Source: Actinomadura citrea
GTDB lineage: Bacteria; Actinomycetota; Actinomycetes; Streptosporangiales; Streptosporangiaceae
Direction of reading: 5' to 3'
NCBI RefSeq assembly: GCF_013409045.1
Contig: NZ_JACCBT010000001.1
Span: forward strand, 2,232,001 to 2,296,000
DNA: 64,000 bases
Shown: one piece after another, positions 15,146 through 24,121 of the stretch
How positions within the stretch are numbered: position 1 is the first letter of the stretch
Layout: every line of letters begins with the position of its first letter
The notes under the pieces: generated by a model
Told to the model about the DNA's origin: nothing
The model's input: only the letters and a program-made list of their open reading frames with translations
The model's database searches: none
Position numbers and translations under genes: made by a program

Positions 15146-15913
15146 ATGCACGCCGATCCGCTGCGAGGTTACGACGAGGACGGGTACGCGATCTTCCGGA
15201 ACGTGCTGGATCCGGAGCTCGTGGCCGAGGCGGACGCGCACGTCCGCTGGTTGGAGGCCCGTTATCCCGACCGGACCGGCGAGGAGCTCTCCACCGAGCT
15301 GGTCGCCAAGGATCCCTTCTGGGTGCGGCTGGTCTCCGATGAGCGGCTTCTCGACGTCGCCGAGCGGTTCATCGGGCCTGACATCGCCCTTTTCGCGTCC
15401 GCCTACATCTCCAAGCCGCCCTTCACCGGCAAGGCTGTGCTGTGGCACCAGGATGGGGCGTTCTGGCCGCTCGAACCGATGCGCGTGGTGACGCTGTGGC
15501 TCGCCATCGACCGGTCGACGCCGGCGAACGGGTGCCTCCGGGTCATTCCCGGGAGCCACAAGGAGGTCCTGCACGAGGTGCGGGAGCGGGAGGACGCGGA
15601 GGCCGTCTTCGGGGTGGAGAGCGCCGTGGGCGTGGACGAGTCGCGCGCCGTGGACCTCGTCCTCGAACCCGGCGACGTCGAGGTCCACCACCCGAACATC
15701 ATGCACGGCAGCAACGCGAACGAGTCGCCCCACCGGCGGTGCGGGCTGACCATCCGGTACATCCCGACCTCGACGCGGATCACCGAGGAGCCGCTGCCGT
15801 TCCCGTCCGCGCTGCTGCTGCGCGGCGACCCGGGCGTGAACGAGTACCAGCCGCGGCCCCGGTACGCGGCGGGGGAGCACTTCGCGTTCGGCGGCGCGGA
15901 GAACTGGAGCTGA
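15146..15913 (+). CDS. Phytanoyl-CoA dioxygenase (PhyH) family protein
   Basis: A 255-aa Fe(II)/2-oxoglutarate-dependent oxygenase. The metal triad is visible as His101-x-Asp103 (WHQDG) and a distal His, most likely His186 (HPNIMHGSN), followed by a candidate 2-oxoglutarate-binding Arg in RRCGLTIRYI. Start ATG 15146 has AGGGA 6 nt upstream; the ATG at 15101 is inside the operator and is rejected. It is the first gene of dioxygenase-mutarotase-SDR, coupled by TGATG overlap. The substrate is unknown; the context suggests a sugar, sugar acid or glycoside. Confidence 0.83.
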   Translation: MHADPLRGYDEDGYAIFRNVLDPELVAEADAHVRWLEARYPDRTGEELSTELVAKDPFWVRLVSDERLLDVAERFIGPDIALFASAYISKPPFTGKAVLWHQDGAFWPLEPMRVVTLWLAIDRSTPANGCLRVIPGSHKEVLHEVREREDAEAVFGVESAVGVDESRAVDLVLEPGDVEVHHPNIMHGSNANESPHRRCGLTIRYIPTSTRITEEPLPFPSALLLRGDPGVNEYQPRPRYAAGEHFAFGGAENWS

Positions 15914-16953
15914 TGCGGCGGCATCGGCCGTCCCGCAACTGGGGCGCCCGGATCCACGAGATCACCTGGGCCGGGGTCGAGGCCGTGGTCCTGGAGAACG
16001 AGCTGCTCCGGGTCACCGTCCTGGTGGGCAAGGGCGGTGACGTCGCCGAGTTCTGCTACAAGCCGCGCGACATGGACTTCGTGTGGCTGTCGCCCGATGG
16101 ATTGCGTGATCCCCGTGATGTGGCGGGGGGCGCGGGCGACGATGTCGCGCTGTTCCTCGACGGTTACGAGGGTGGCTGGCAGGAGGTCCTGCCCAACGGG
16201 GGCGGGCCCAGCACTTATCGGGGGGCGGCGTTCGCGCAGCACGGGGAGGTGGCCGGGCTGCCGTGGGATTCCGAGATCGTGGTCGACGAGGCCCGGGAGG
16301 TCGCCGTCCGGCTCACCGTCCGGGGGCGGCGCATGCCGCTGCGGGTGGCCAAGACGCTCCGGCTGAGGGCGGGAGAGGCCGAGCTCGTCATCGAGGAAGA
16401 GCTGGTCAACGAGTCCGGGGTGGCGCTGGAGGCGATGTGGGGGCACCACATCGTTTTCGGGGCGCCCTTCCTGCGGCCCGGGCACCGGATCAGGCTGGGC
16501 GCGGGTGCCCGGGTGGTCCCGCACGAGACGGCGATCGGCCCCGGTGGGCGGCGGGTGAGGGGCGGCGGGCCGCATGCCTGGCCGCGTGTCCCGGCCGACG
16601 GGGGCGGGGTCGTTGATCTTGATGTCGTACCCGGCGCCGGGGTGCCCAGTGAGATCGTCTACCTCACCGGGCTGGAGGAGGGGCGTTACGAGGTCGTCGA
16701 TCCGGCCGGGTTCGGGATGCGGGTGCGCTGGGACGTGGACGTCCTGCCGCATCTGTGGCTGTGGCAGGAGTTCGGGGCGACCACCGGGCATCCCTGGTGG
16801 GGCCGCGCGTACGTGATGGGCTTGGAGCCGTTCGCCGGATATCCGACGGACGGGCTGGCCGCCGCCGTCGCGAACGGCACCGCGCTGACGTTGGAACCGC
16901 ACGCGCGGCGGAGCCTGTGGCTGCGAGCGGCGGTCATCGAGGAGGGCACGTGA
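15913..16953 (+). CDS. Aldose 1-epimerase-like (DUF4432-type) protein
   Basis: A 346-aa galactose-mutarotase-fold protein. The opening segment NWGARIHEITWAGVEAVVLEN, GKGGDVAEFCYKPRD, the GGWQEVLPNGG motif and a central MWGHHIVFGAPFL with paired His are typical of this uncharacterised aldose epimerase group, in which one of the His residues should act as acid/base. Its ATG overlaps the dioxygenase stop by 1 nt and its stop overlaps the SDR GTG by 4 nt. It probably interconverts anomers of the regulon's sugar before oxidation. Confidence 0.72.
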   Translation: MRRHRPSRNWGARIHEITWAGVEAVVLENELLRVTVLVGKGGDVAEFCYKPRDMDFVWLSPDGLRDPRDVAGGAGDDVALFLDGYEGGWQEVLPNGGGPSTYRGAAFAQHGEVAGLPWDSEIVVDEAREVAVRLTVRGRRMPLRVAKTLRLRAGEAELVIEEELVNESGVALEAMWGHHIVFGAPFLRPGHRIRLGAGARVVPHETAIGPGGRRVRGGGPHAWPRVPADGGGVVDLDVVPGAGVPSEIVYLTGLEEGRYEVVDPAGFGMRVRWDVDVLPHLWLWQEFGATTGHPWWGRAYVMGLEPFAGYPTDGLAAAVANGTALTLEPHARRSLWLRAAVIEEGT

Positions 16954-17750
16954 GGGAGTTCGAGGGCAAGGTCGCCGTCGTGACCGGGGGGTCGCTGGGG
17001 ATCGGCCGGGCCGTGGTGGAGCGGCTCGCGCGCGACGGCGCCGCCGTGGTGTTCTGCGGCATCGGCGAGGACGAGGTCCGGCGGGCGGAGGACGAGCTGC
17101 GGGGTGCGGGACTGGAGGTCGCCGGCGCCGTCGCCGACGTGACCGACGCCGCGCGGATGGACGGGCTGGTCGGGGAGGCCGTGTCCCGGCACGGCGGCCT
17201 GGACGTGCTGGTGACGTGCGCGGGCGTGCAGCGGTACGGGACGGTCGAGGAGACGTCCGAGGAGCTGTGGGACGAGGTGCTCGGCGTCAACGTCAAGGGC
17301 GTGTTCCTCGCCTGCCGCGCCGCCGTGCCCGAACTGCGGCGCCGGGGCGGCGGGACGATCGTCACGGTGTCGTCGGTGCAGGCGTTCGTGTCGCAGGACC
17401 GGGTGGCCGCCTACAGCGCCAGCAAGGCCGCGATCAACGCGCTGACGCGGGCGGTGGCGCTGGATCACGCGGCGGACGGCATCCGCGCGAACGTGGTGTG
17501 CCCGGGGTCGGTCGACACGCCCATGCTGCGCTGGGCCGCCGACCTGTTCCGCGGGACGAAGGGGCAGGACGCGCAGGTCGCCGAGTGGGGGCGTGCGCAC
17601 CCGCTCGGGAGGGTCGCGGCGGCCGCGGAGGTCGCCGAGGTCGTGGCGTTCCTCGCCGGGCCCCGCTCGTCGTTCGTGACCGGAGCCGAGCACCGGGTGG
17701 ACGGCGGCCTGCTGGCCCGCAATCCGGCGGCACTTCCGGAAATCTCCTGA
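16950..17750 (+). CDS. SDR-family oxidoreductase
   Basis: A 266-aa classical short-chain dehydrogenase: cofactor motif TGGSLGIG near residues 12-19, an NNAG-equivalent TCAG, catalytic Ser in VSSVQ, YxxxK as YSASK, and the C-terminal GAEHRVDGG. An acidic residue after beta-2 is not obvious (VVFCGIGEDE), so NAD versus NADP is uncertain. GTG 16950 overlaps the upstream stop. Within this regulon it is a good candidate for a sugar 1-dehydrogenase or a keto-acid reductase. Confidence 0.85.
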   Translation: MREFEGKVAVVTGGSLGIGRAVVERLARDGAAVVFCGIGEDEVRRAEDELRGAGLEVAGAVADVTDAARMDGLVGEAVSRHGGLDVLVTCAGVQRYGTVEETSEELWDEVLGVNVKGVFLACRAAVPELRRRGGGTIVTVSSVQAFVSQDRVAAYSASKAAINALTRAVALDHAADGIRANVVCPGSVDTPMLRWAADLFRGTKGQDAQVAEWGRAHPLGRVAAAAEVAEVVAFLAGPRSSFVTGAEHRVDGGLLARNPAALPEIS

Positions 17751-17765
17751 AAGATCTAGACACCA

Positions 17766-17780
17766 AGTCATTTGATGACT
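17766..17780. promoter_or_regulatory. Operator site 2 of the sugar-acid regulon (perfect palindrome)
   Basis: AGTCATTTGATGACT is a perfect inverted repeat with a 3-nt centre, 16 nt after the SDR stop and 52 nt before the DUF4185 start. It is preceded by TCTAGACACCA, shared with site 1. With sites 1 and 3 it defines AAGTSAT-NN-GATGACT. Confidence 0.78.
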
Positions 17781-17832
17781 CAAAATGTGGGGCGCACGAG
17801 CAGCGTGTGATCGTGACCTCGCGGAGGTTTCC

Positions 17833-19137
17833 ATGCAGGCGTCCGTCCCCCCCTCCTCCTTCTCTTCCGATCGGCCCTCACCCGTTCGCGGGGGTCGGCG
17901 CCGCCGCGCCGGTGTTCTCGCGTCCGTCCTGCTGCTCGTGTCGGCGCCCGCCGTGCCGGCGGGCGCCGACACCCACGGCCACGGCCCCGGCAAGGGGAAG
18001 GGCAAGGGCCACGGCCGCGAGGCCGCCGGGCCCACGTGCTCCGGGCACGCTGCGCCGACCTTCGGCACGGCCTCGCAGAACGCCGCTCTCAACGGCAAGT
18101 TCACGTCCTACGGCAACAGCAACACGCTTCTGGACGACTGGACCGGCGCTGACACCACGTACTCGCTGAAGCTCTCGGACGGGCGCATCGTCTACGCCTA
18201 CTCCGACACCTTCCTCGGCAAGGTCAACGCGGACGGGTCGCGGCCGGTCGTCGTCGAGGAGGGCGGGACGACGCCGTTCATCAACAACTCGTTCGTCGTC
18301 CAGGGCACGGGCGGCGGGCTCACCACCGTGCACGGCGGGACGGCCGCCGCCCCCAAGGCGGTCATGCCGCCCGCGCAGCCGGCCCACTGGTACTGGGCGG
18401 GCGACCTCACCCAGAGCGGGTCGGAGGTGCAGCAGCTCTACCGCGAGTACTACGACCCCGACCCTGACAACGGCACCGGGTGGGACATGAAGTTCAAGGA
18501 CAACGTCCTCGCCCGGTTCTCCAGCGGGAACCTGGCCGCGCCGACCGTCCAGGCGATGCCCTCGGCGTCGGGCGTTCAGTGGGGGTCGGCGCTGCTCAGG
18601 GACGGCGGCTACACCTACGTCTACGGCACCGAGGACTACACCGACCCCCAGACGCAGGTGAACACCAAGTACCTGCGCGTCGCGCGGGTCAGCGGCACGG
18701 ACCTGCGGGGCGCCTGGCAGTACCGCACGGCGAGCGGCTGGTCTGCGGCGGAGACGGACTCGGTGCGGCTGATGAGCGGGGTGTCGAACGAGTTCAGCGT
18801 CACCAAGCGCGGCTCGCACTACGTCATGGTCAACCAGGACGCGAGCATCGCGTTCGGCGGCGAGATCGACGTCCTGCTGTCGTGCTCGGCGGCCGGGCCG
18901 TTCAGCGGCGAGCAGACCGTCTACCAGACGCCCGAGACCGGGCCCCTCGGCTCCTACGGCGACCCGGACATCTTCACCTACAACGCCCACCAGCACGCGG
19001 CGCTCTCGTCCAGCGGCAGCCTGGTGATCTCCTACAACGTCAACAGCATGGACACGACCGACGGCCCGACGAACGACAACTACCGGGACGTCGGGATCTA
19101 CCGGGCGCGCTACATCAACCTGCCGGTCACCGGCTAG
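17833..19137 (+). CDS. Secreted DUF4185 domain protein
   Basis: A 434-aa exported protein. A long basic n-region, hydrophobic core (GVLASVLLLVSAPAVPAGA) and probable signal-peptidase site are followed by a Gly/Lys/His-rich linker. The remaining 370 residues are a DUF4185 domain, predicted beta-propeller, with repeated YAYSDTFLG, YVYGTEDY and GDPDIFTYNAHQH elements like those of five-bladed glycan-active propellers. ATG 17833 has GGAGG 6 nt upstream. Expression from operator 2 suggests an extracellular role in binding or cleaving the glycan that feeds this pathway; no activity is established. Confidence 0.8.
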   Translation: MQASVPPSSFSSDRPSPVRGGRRRRAGVLASVLLLVSAPAVPAGADTHGHGPGKGKGKGHGREAAGPTCSGHAAPTFGTASQNAALNGKFTSYGNSNTLLDDWTGADTTYSLKLSDGRIVYAYSDTFLGKVNADGSRPVVVEEGGTTPFINNSFVVQGTGGGLTTVHGGTAAAPKAVMPPAQPAHWYWAGDLTQSGSEVQQLYREYYDPDPDNGTGWDMKFKDNVLARFSSGNLAAPTVQAMPSASGVQWGSALLRDGGYTYVYGTEDYTDPQTQVNTKYLRVARVSGTDLRGAWQYRTASGWSAAETDSVRLMSGVSNEFSVTKRGSHYVMVNQDASIAFGGEIDVLLSCSAAGPFSGEQTVYQTPETGPLGSYGDPDIFTYNAHQHAALSSSGSLVISYNVNSMDTTDGPTNDNYRDVGIYRARYINLPVTG

Positions 19138-19245
19138 TCCAGGCCGCGGCACCGTCGTCCCGTCCACGGCGGTACCGCTTCCCGCGCCCCCGGGTGACCT
19201 CCCGCCCGGGGGCGCGTCCCGTCCGTCCCTTCGGAGGTGCCGACC

Positions 19246-20175
19246 ATGCCCCTCGACGCCGAACTCGCCGCCGCGCTCGACGGCATGCCCTACGTCGGGC
19301 TCGCGGACCCCGTCCGGGCCCGCGCGGCCATGAACGACCTGGTCCGCGCCCTCGCCCGGCCCGTGGGCGACGAGAGGGTGGTCGTCGAGGACCGGATCCT
19401 TCCCGGTTCGGTGCCCGTGCGGATCTACCGGCCGCGCGCGACGCCGGCGCCCGTGCTCGTGTACTTCCACGGTGGCGGATTCGTGACCGGTGGGCTGGAG
19501 AACGAGCACGAGCGCTGTCTGGAATTCGCCGGTGAGGACGGGATCGCGGTCGTCTCGGTCGACTACCGGCTCGCGCCCGAGCACCCCTTTCCGGCCGGGT
19601 TCGACGACTGCCATGCCGCGACCGTGTGGGCCTGGGAGCACGCGGGCGAGTTCGGTGGCGACCCGGAACGGGTCGCGGTCGGGGGCGGAAGCGCCGGCGG
19701 CGCGCTGGCCGCCGCCGTGGCGCTGCGGGCGCGGGACGAGGGCGGGCCGCCGCTGGTGTTCCAGATGCTCCTCTACCCCGTCCTGGACGACCGGATGGCC
19801 ACGCCGTCGATGCGGACGTTCACCGAGCCGCCGCTGTTCAACAGCGGCGACGTGCGGCACATGTGGCGCCACTACCTCGGCGGGCGGACGGACGTCCCCG
19901 CCTACGCCGCGCCCGCGCGGGCCGAGGACCTGAGCGGCCTGCCGCGCGCCTACGTGCTCGTCCCCGAGCACGACCCGCTGCGGGACGAGGGGCTCGCCTA
20001 CGCGCACCGGCTGATCGTCTCCGGGGTTCCCACGGAGCTGCACCATGTGCCGGGCGCCTGCCACGGTTTCGACGGCATCATGTCGGCGCGGCTGGGGCGG
20101 CTCGCGTTCGAGGAGGAGCGCGCCGTACTGCGGCGATGTCTCTCCGGGAGGGTGGACACGCCAATCGCTAAGTGA
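19246..20175 (+). CDS. Alpha/beta hydrolase (hormone-sensitive lipase family)
   Basis: A 309-aa esterase of the HSL (family IV) type: oxyanion-hole HGGGF (75-79), YRLAPEHPFPA, nucleophile Ser149 in GGGSAGG (family usually GDSAGG), catalytic Asp in PEHDPLRDEG and His in PGACHGF. ATG 19246 has GGAGGTG 6 nt upstream. The stop codon lies inside operator site 3. With no signal peptide it is cytoplasmic and might remove acyl groups from the imported sugar or open a sugar lactone; that is inference. Confidence 0.83.
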   Translation: MPLDAELAAALDGMPYVGLADPVRARAAMNDLVRALARPVGDERVVVEDRILPGSVPVRIYRPRATPAPVLVYFHGGGFVTGGLENEHERCLEFAGEDGIAVVSVDYRLAPEHPFPAGFDDCHAATVWAWEHAGEFGGDPERVAVGGGSAGGALAAAVALRARDEGGPPLVFQMLLYPVLDDRMATPSMRTFTEPPLFNSGDVRHMWRHYLGGRTDVPAYAAPARAEDLSGLPRAYVLVPEHDPLRDEGLAYAHRLIVSGVPTELHHVPGACHGFDGIMSARLGRLAFEEERAVLRRCLSGRVDTPIAK

Positions 20176-20185
20176 TTAGATGACT
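20171..20185. promoter_or_regulatory. Operator site 3 of the sugar-acid regulon
   Basis: AGTGATTAGATGACT, the third match to AGTSAT-N3-ATGACT, overlaps the hydrolase stop codon and lies 26 nt upstream of the GntR gene. It fits autoregulation of the regulator and control of the downstream ABC/GH38/dehydratase operon. Confidence 0.75.
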
Positions 20186-20210
20186 TTACTTCTTTGGGAA
20201 CGAGGTGGCG

Positions 20211-20915
20211 ATGTCACAGGATGTGGCCCGGCCGAGCCTGGCGGACGCCCTCACGGAGCGCATGCTGGACCTGATCAGGGCCGGCGGCCTGCAGGCCGGC
20301 GACCGGCTGCCGTCCGCGCGGGAGCTGTCCCAGCGCTTCGCGGTGACGACGCCGACGCTGCGGGAGGCGCTGCGCCGCCTGGAGGCGACCGGCGCGATCC
20401 AGCTCCGGCACGGCTCGGGCATCTATGTGGGCGCCGACCTCGAACGCGTGGTCATCCCCAACCCCAACGTCCGGGAGCTGGAGGCCGACCGGCTGCTCCA
20501 GCTGCTGGACGCGCGGCTGCTCATCGAGCCGCCGCTGGCCGGACGGGCGGCGCGGCGGTCGCGGCCCGCCGACATCGAGCTGCTCCGGGCCCTCCTCGAC
20601 CAGGCGGGCGCGGACCTCGGCTCGGACGCGCAGGAGGCGGAGACCCGCCTGCACAAGGCGAACATGGCCTTCCACCGGGAGGTCGCCGGCGTCGCGGGCA
20701 ATTCTGTACTCTGCGAGGTCATCGACTCCCTGCTGTCGGTGCACGCCTCCGAGCAGCGCGCGATACAGCGGATCTTCGACGACCGCGTCCGCGACTTCGA
20801 CGAGCACACCGCGATCCTCGCCGCCATCGAGGCCGGCGCGGAGCGGGACGCCGAGTCCCTCATGCGGTCCCATCTCGCCGACGTCAAACACGTGATCGAG
20901 CAGCGGCTCGCCTGA
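20211..20915 (+). CDS. GntR-family regulator (FadR subfamily), probable regulon repressor
   Basis: A 234-aa regulator: winged helix at about 8-72 (GDRLPSARELSQRFAVTTPTL, LEATGAIQLRHGSGIYV) and an all-helical FCD effector domain whose metal/ligand residues include the His in NMAFHREVAG and a second in DEHTAILAAI. ATG 20211 has GAGG 5 nt upstream and is preferred over GTG 20205. FadR-subfamily proteins with FCD domains often sense organic or sugar acids. The nearby palindromes suggest it controls kdgK, the dioxygenase operon, DUF4185 and its own operon. Confidence 0.85.
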   Translation: MSQDVARPSLADALTERMLDLIRAGGLQAGDRLPSARELSQRFAVTTPTLREALRRLEATGAIQLRHGSGIYVGADLERVVIPNPNVRELEADRLLQLLDARLLIEPPLAGRAARRSRPADIELLRALLDQAGADLGSDAQEAETRLHKANMAFHREVAGVAGNSVLCEVIDSLLSVHASEQRAIQRIFDDRVRDFDEHTAILAAIEAGAERDAESLMRSHLADVKHVIEQRLA

Positions 20916-21028
20916 GCGGGCCGTCCCCCCGCCGCCGGCGCCAGCGCCGCGCGGCCGGTTCACCCTTCTCCGATTCCATCCTTCGACCACCCCGATCGGG
21001 CATCGCCGCCCGATGAAGGAGGCTCACC

Positions 21029-22288
21029 ATGGTGCCGTCCAAACGACTCCAGGTGACCGCGCTCACCGTGGGCGCGCTGCTGCTCGCCGCCGGCTGCGGG
21101 TCCGGCGACTCGGGCGGGAGCAAGTCCGAACTCAAGCTCTACAACGACAAGGGCGCATGGAAGCCCTTCTTCGAGCAGATGGGCGCGCTCGGCAAGCAGC
21201 AGACCGGCCTGGACATGACGCCGGTCGGCTACACCGACGAACCGACCTACACGGCGTTCATCAAGACCTCGTTCCGCACGAACGTCAAGCCCGACCTGTT
21301 CACCTGGACGACCGGCGGGCGCCTGGAAGAGATCGTCAAGCAGAACCAGGTCGCCGAGACCACGAAGATCTGGCAGGACGCCATCGCCGGCGGCGACCTC
21401 ACCGAGGACCTGAAGAAGTACTACACCGTCGGCGGCAAGCAGTACTGCGTCCCGCTGAACACCGCCTACTGGGGCATGTTCTACAACAAGAAGATCTTCG
21501 ACAAGTACGACCTGAAGCCGCCCACGACGTGGGCGGAGCTGGAGAAGACGGCGCAGACGCTGAAGTCGAAGGGCCAGGTGCCCTTCAACCAGACCACCCC
21601 GACGTCGCTGTTCTCCTTCGCCTGGTTCGAGCAGATCCTCGCCGGCACCGACCCCGACCTGTACGAGCGGCTGTCGAAGGGCCAGGCGTCCTACACCGAC
21701 CCCGGCGTCGTGAAGGCGATGGAGCGCTGGAAGTCGATGATCGACGCCGGGTGGTTCAGCAAGCCGGGCGACAAGGCCGACCCCGCCGACCACTTCAAGT
21801 CCGGCGACGCGGCCATGGTCATCAACGGCACCTGGTTCAACACGAGCATGACCCAGCGCGGCCTCAAGCAGGGCGAGGACTACGGGTTCTTCTTCGTCCC
21901 GAACGTGGACCCGGCGCTGCCCAAGCGGTCGCTGGTGTTCGAGAGCGGCCCGCTGTGCTCGCTGCGCAAGGCCCCCGACGCGGCCGCCAGCACCAAGTAC
22001 CTCAAGTGGTGGGTCACGCCCGCCGCGCAGGAGAAGTGGGCGAACGCGCGCGGCGACGTGTCCGGCAACCCGAAGGTCAAGGTCGCCGACCCCGAGCTGG
22101 ACAAGGTCACCAAGGAGGCCGCGTCGGGCGGCAACCGCCTCGTCCTGCGCTACTTCGAGGCGGCGCCGGCGCCCGTGCTCACCGAGGCCCTGAGCGGCTT
22201 CGACAAGTTCCTCAACAAGCCGGAGACCTACATGGACGTGCTCAAGAGCATCCAGAAGGTCAACGAGACCTACTGGAAGTCGCACTGA
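21029..22288 (+). CDS. Sugar ABC transporter substrate-binding lipoprotein
   Basis: A 419-aa family 1 extracellular solute-binding protein. Lipobox LAAGC puts the acylated Cys at 23, followed by a Gly/Ser linker. The fold is the MalE type with aromatic-rich binding segments (NTAYWGMFYNKKIF, NGTWFNTSM). GAAGGAGG precedes ATG 21029. It is followed after 3 nt by two permease genes. No ATPase gene is in the cluster, so a shared MsiK-type ATPase elsewhere is expected, as is common in actinomycetes. Confidence 0.9.
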   Translation: MVPSKRLQVTALTVGALLLAAGCGSGDSGGSKSELKLYNDKGAWKPFFEQMGALGKQQTGLDMTPVGYTDEPTYTAFIKTSFRTNVKPDLFTWTTGGRLEEIVKQNQVAETTKIWQDAIAGGDLTEDLKKYYTVGGKQYCVPLNTAYWGMFYNKKIFDKYDLKPPTTWAELEKTAQTLKSKGQVPFNQTTPTSLFSFAWFEQILAGTDPDLYERLSKGQASYTDPGVVKAMERWKSMIDAGWFSKPGDKADPADHFKSGDAAMVINGTWFNTSMTQRGLKQGEDYGFFFVPNVDPALPKRSLVFESGPLCSLRKAPDAAASTKYLKWWVTPAAQEKWANARGDVSGNPKVKVADPELDKVTKEAASGGNRLVLRYFEAAPAPVLTEALSGFDKFLNKPETYMDVLKSIQKVNETYWKSH

Positions 22289-22291
22289 TCC

Positions 22292-23263
22292 ATGGGCACG
22301 CACAAGGCCACCGCCGACCGTCCCAAGCTGACGGTGGTGCCCCCCGCGGGCGGCGGGCGCCGCAGGGGGGCCGGCGCCCGCCCCGGCAAGGGGTTCGCGC
22401 TGCACGGCCGGTTCCGGCACGTCTACATATCGCCGGCCGTGCTGTTCGTCGCCGTCCTGCTCTATCTGCCGTTCCTGTGGACGGCGTACCTGAGCCTCAC
22501 CAGCTACGACGGGCTCGCCTCACCCGAGTTCACCGGCCTGGACAACTACCGGCGGCTCCTTGAGGACGACGCGCTCGTCACCTCGATCCGCAACACGCTC
22601 CTGTGGGTCGTCGGCACCGTCGTCCTGCCGGTGGGGCTCGGCCTGCTCGTCGCCGTCCTGTCCTACGACCTCAAGCGCGGCGCGTGGTTCCGGCTGCCGT
22701 TCCTGCTCCCGTACGCCATGTCGGGCGCCGGCCTCGGCGTGATCTGGGGCTTCATCCTCCAGCCGGACGGGATGGCGAACCAGATCCTGACCCTGTTCGG
22801 GATGCCGGGCGGCGACACCGCGTTCCTGCAGGACGGCCCCCGCAACACCGTCGCCATGATCGTGGTGTGGACGTGGCAGCAGCTCGGCGTCAACATGCTG
22901 CTGTTCGTCGTCGGCCTCCAGTCGATCCCGAAGGGGCCGATCGAGGCCGCCCGCATCGACGGCGCGTCCGGATGGGCGATGTTCCGGCACGTCATCTGGC
23001 CGCTGATGCGCCCGATCACCACCGTGGTGTTCGGGCTCGCGCTCGTCGCCGGCCTGAAGAACTTCGACATCGTGTGGGTGATGACGCAGGGCGGGCCCGG
23101 ACGCTCCTCCGAGACCCTCGCCGTGACCATGTACCGGGACGTGTTCGTCGCCAACGAGTACGGCTACGGGTCGGCGGTCGCGGTGCTGCTCACCACCATC
23201 ACGGGCCTGGCCTCGTACGTGTACCTGCGCCGCCAGGTGAGCAGGGAGGAGATGCCGCGATGA
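22292..23263 (+). CDS. Sugar ABC transporter permease (MalF/UgpA type)
   Basis: A 323-aa inner-membrane permease. About 45 basic/Pro-rich cytoplasmic residues precede six transmembrane segments, and the coupling EAA loop reads IEAARIDGASGWAMFRHVIWPLM. It pairs with the next gene, whose ATG overlaps this stop (ATGA), to import the ligand of the preceding binding protein. Confidence 0.9.
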   Translation: MGTHKATADRPKLTVVPPAGGGRRRGAGARPGKGFALHGRFRHVYISPAVLFVAVLLYLPFLWTAYLSLTSYDGLASPEFTGLDNYRRLLEDDALVTSIRNTLLWVVGTVVLPVGLGLLVAVLSYDLKRGAWFRLPFLLPYAMSGAGLGVIWGFILQPDGMANQILTLFGMPGGDTAFLQDGPRNTVAMIVVWTWQQLGVNMLLFVVGLQSIPKGPIEAARIDGASGWAMFRHVIWPLMRPITTVVFGLALVAGLKNFDIVWVMTQGGPGRSSETLAVTMYRDVFVANEYGYGSAVAVLLTTITGLASYVYLRRQVSREEMPR

Positions 23264-24090
23264 CCGGAGCGAGACTGATCCACGTGCGCCGCGCCGTACT
23301 GGCGGTGCTGGGCCTGGTGTGGCTCTTCCCCACCTACCTGATCGTCGCGAACGCGCTGCGCCCCGCCGGCGACTACGACCCGTCGGACGCGGTGAAGCCG
23401 CCGTCCTCCATCGGCCTGTTCGACAACATCGCGCAGGCCTGGGACCGGACCGCCGTCGGCGACACGCTGCTCAGCACCCTGCTGTACAGCGTCGTCTCGC
23501 CCGCGCTGGCCGTCCTGATGGGCGCGCTCGCCGGGTACGCGATCGTGGTCCTGCGGCTCAGGCACGGCTTCGCCTGGTTCGTGGTCATCTTCGCCGGGAC
23601 GATCGTGCCGTTCCAGATGCTGCTGGTGCCGCTGTTCGTCGGCTACAGCAAGGTGACGCTGTACGACGACCACCTCGGGCTGATCATCATCTACTCGGCG
23701 ATCAACGTGCCGCTGGCCGCGCTGGTGATGCGCAACTTCTTCGGCAACGTCGCCGTGTCGATCTTCGAGGCGGCGCGGCTGGACGGCGCGTCCACCTTCC
23801 GGATCTTCTGGCGGATCTACCTGCCGCTGTCGGCCGCGGCCCTCGCCGCGGTGTTCATCCTGGAGTTCACCTTCGTCTGGAACGACCTGCTGTTCGGCCT
23901 GACGCTCTCCCAGTCGCCGACCGTCCGTCCCGTGTGGGCCGAGCTGTCCGCGCTGACCACCGACGTCTACGCCGGGACGCCGGTACCGATCGCGCTCGCC
24001 GCCGGCCTGGTGGTCTCCCTGCCGACCGTCGCGATCTTCCTCGCCACCCAGCGCCTGTTCACCCGCGGCCTCACCCTCGCCCAGTTCTAG
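23260..24090 (+). CDS. Sugar ABC transporter permease (MalG/UgpE type)
   Basis: A 276-aa six-helix permease with the EAA loop FEAARLDGASTFRIFWRIYLPL. The start ATG 23260 overlaps the preceding permease stop by 4 nt. Together they form the membrane channel of a CUT1-family carbohydrate importer. The next gene, GH38, begins 31 nt later in what looks like one operon. Confidence 0.9.
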   Translation: MTGARLIHVRRAVLAVLGLVWLFPTYLIVANALRPAGDYDPSDAVKPPSSIGLFDNIAQAWDRTAVGDTLLSTLLYSVVSPALAVLMGALAGYAIVVLRLRHGFAWFVVIFAGTIVPFQMLLVPLFVGYSKVTLYDDHLGLIIIYSAINVPLAALVMRNFFGNVAVSIFEAARLDGASTFRIFWRIYLPLSAAALAAVFILEFTFVWNDLLFGLTLSQSPTVRPVWAELSALTTDVYAGTPVPIALAAGLVVSLPTVAIFLATQRLFTRGLTLAQF

Positions 24091-24121
24091 AAGCTCCCCG
24101 AAGAGAGATTGACGCATAACG

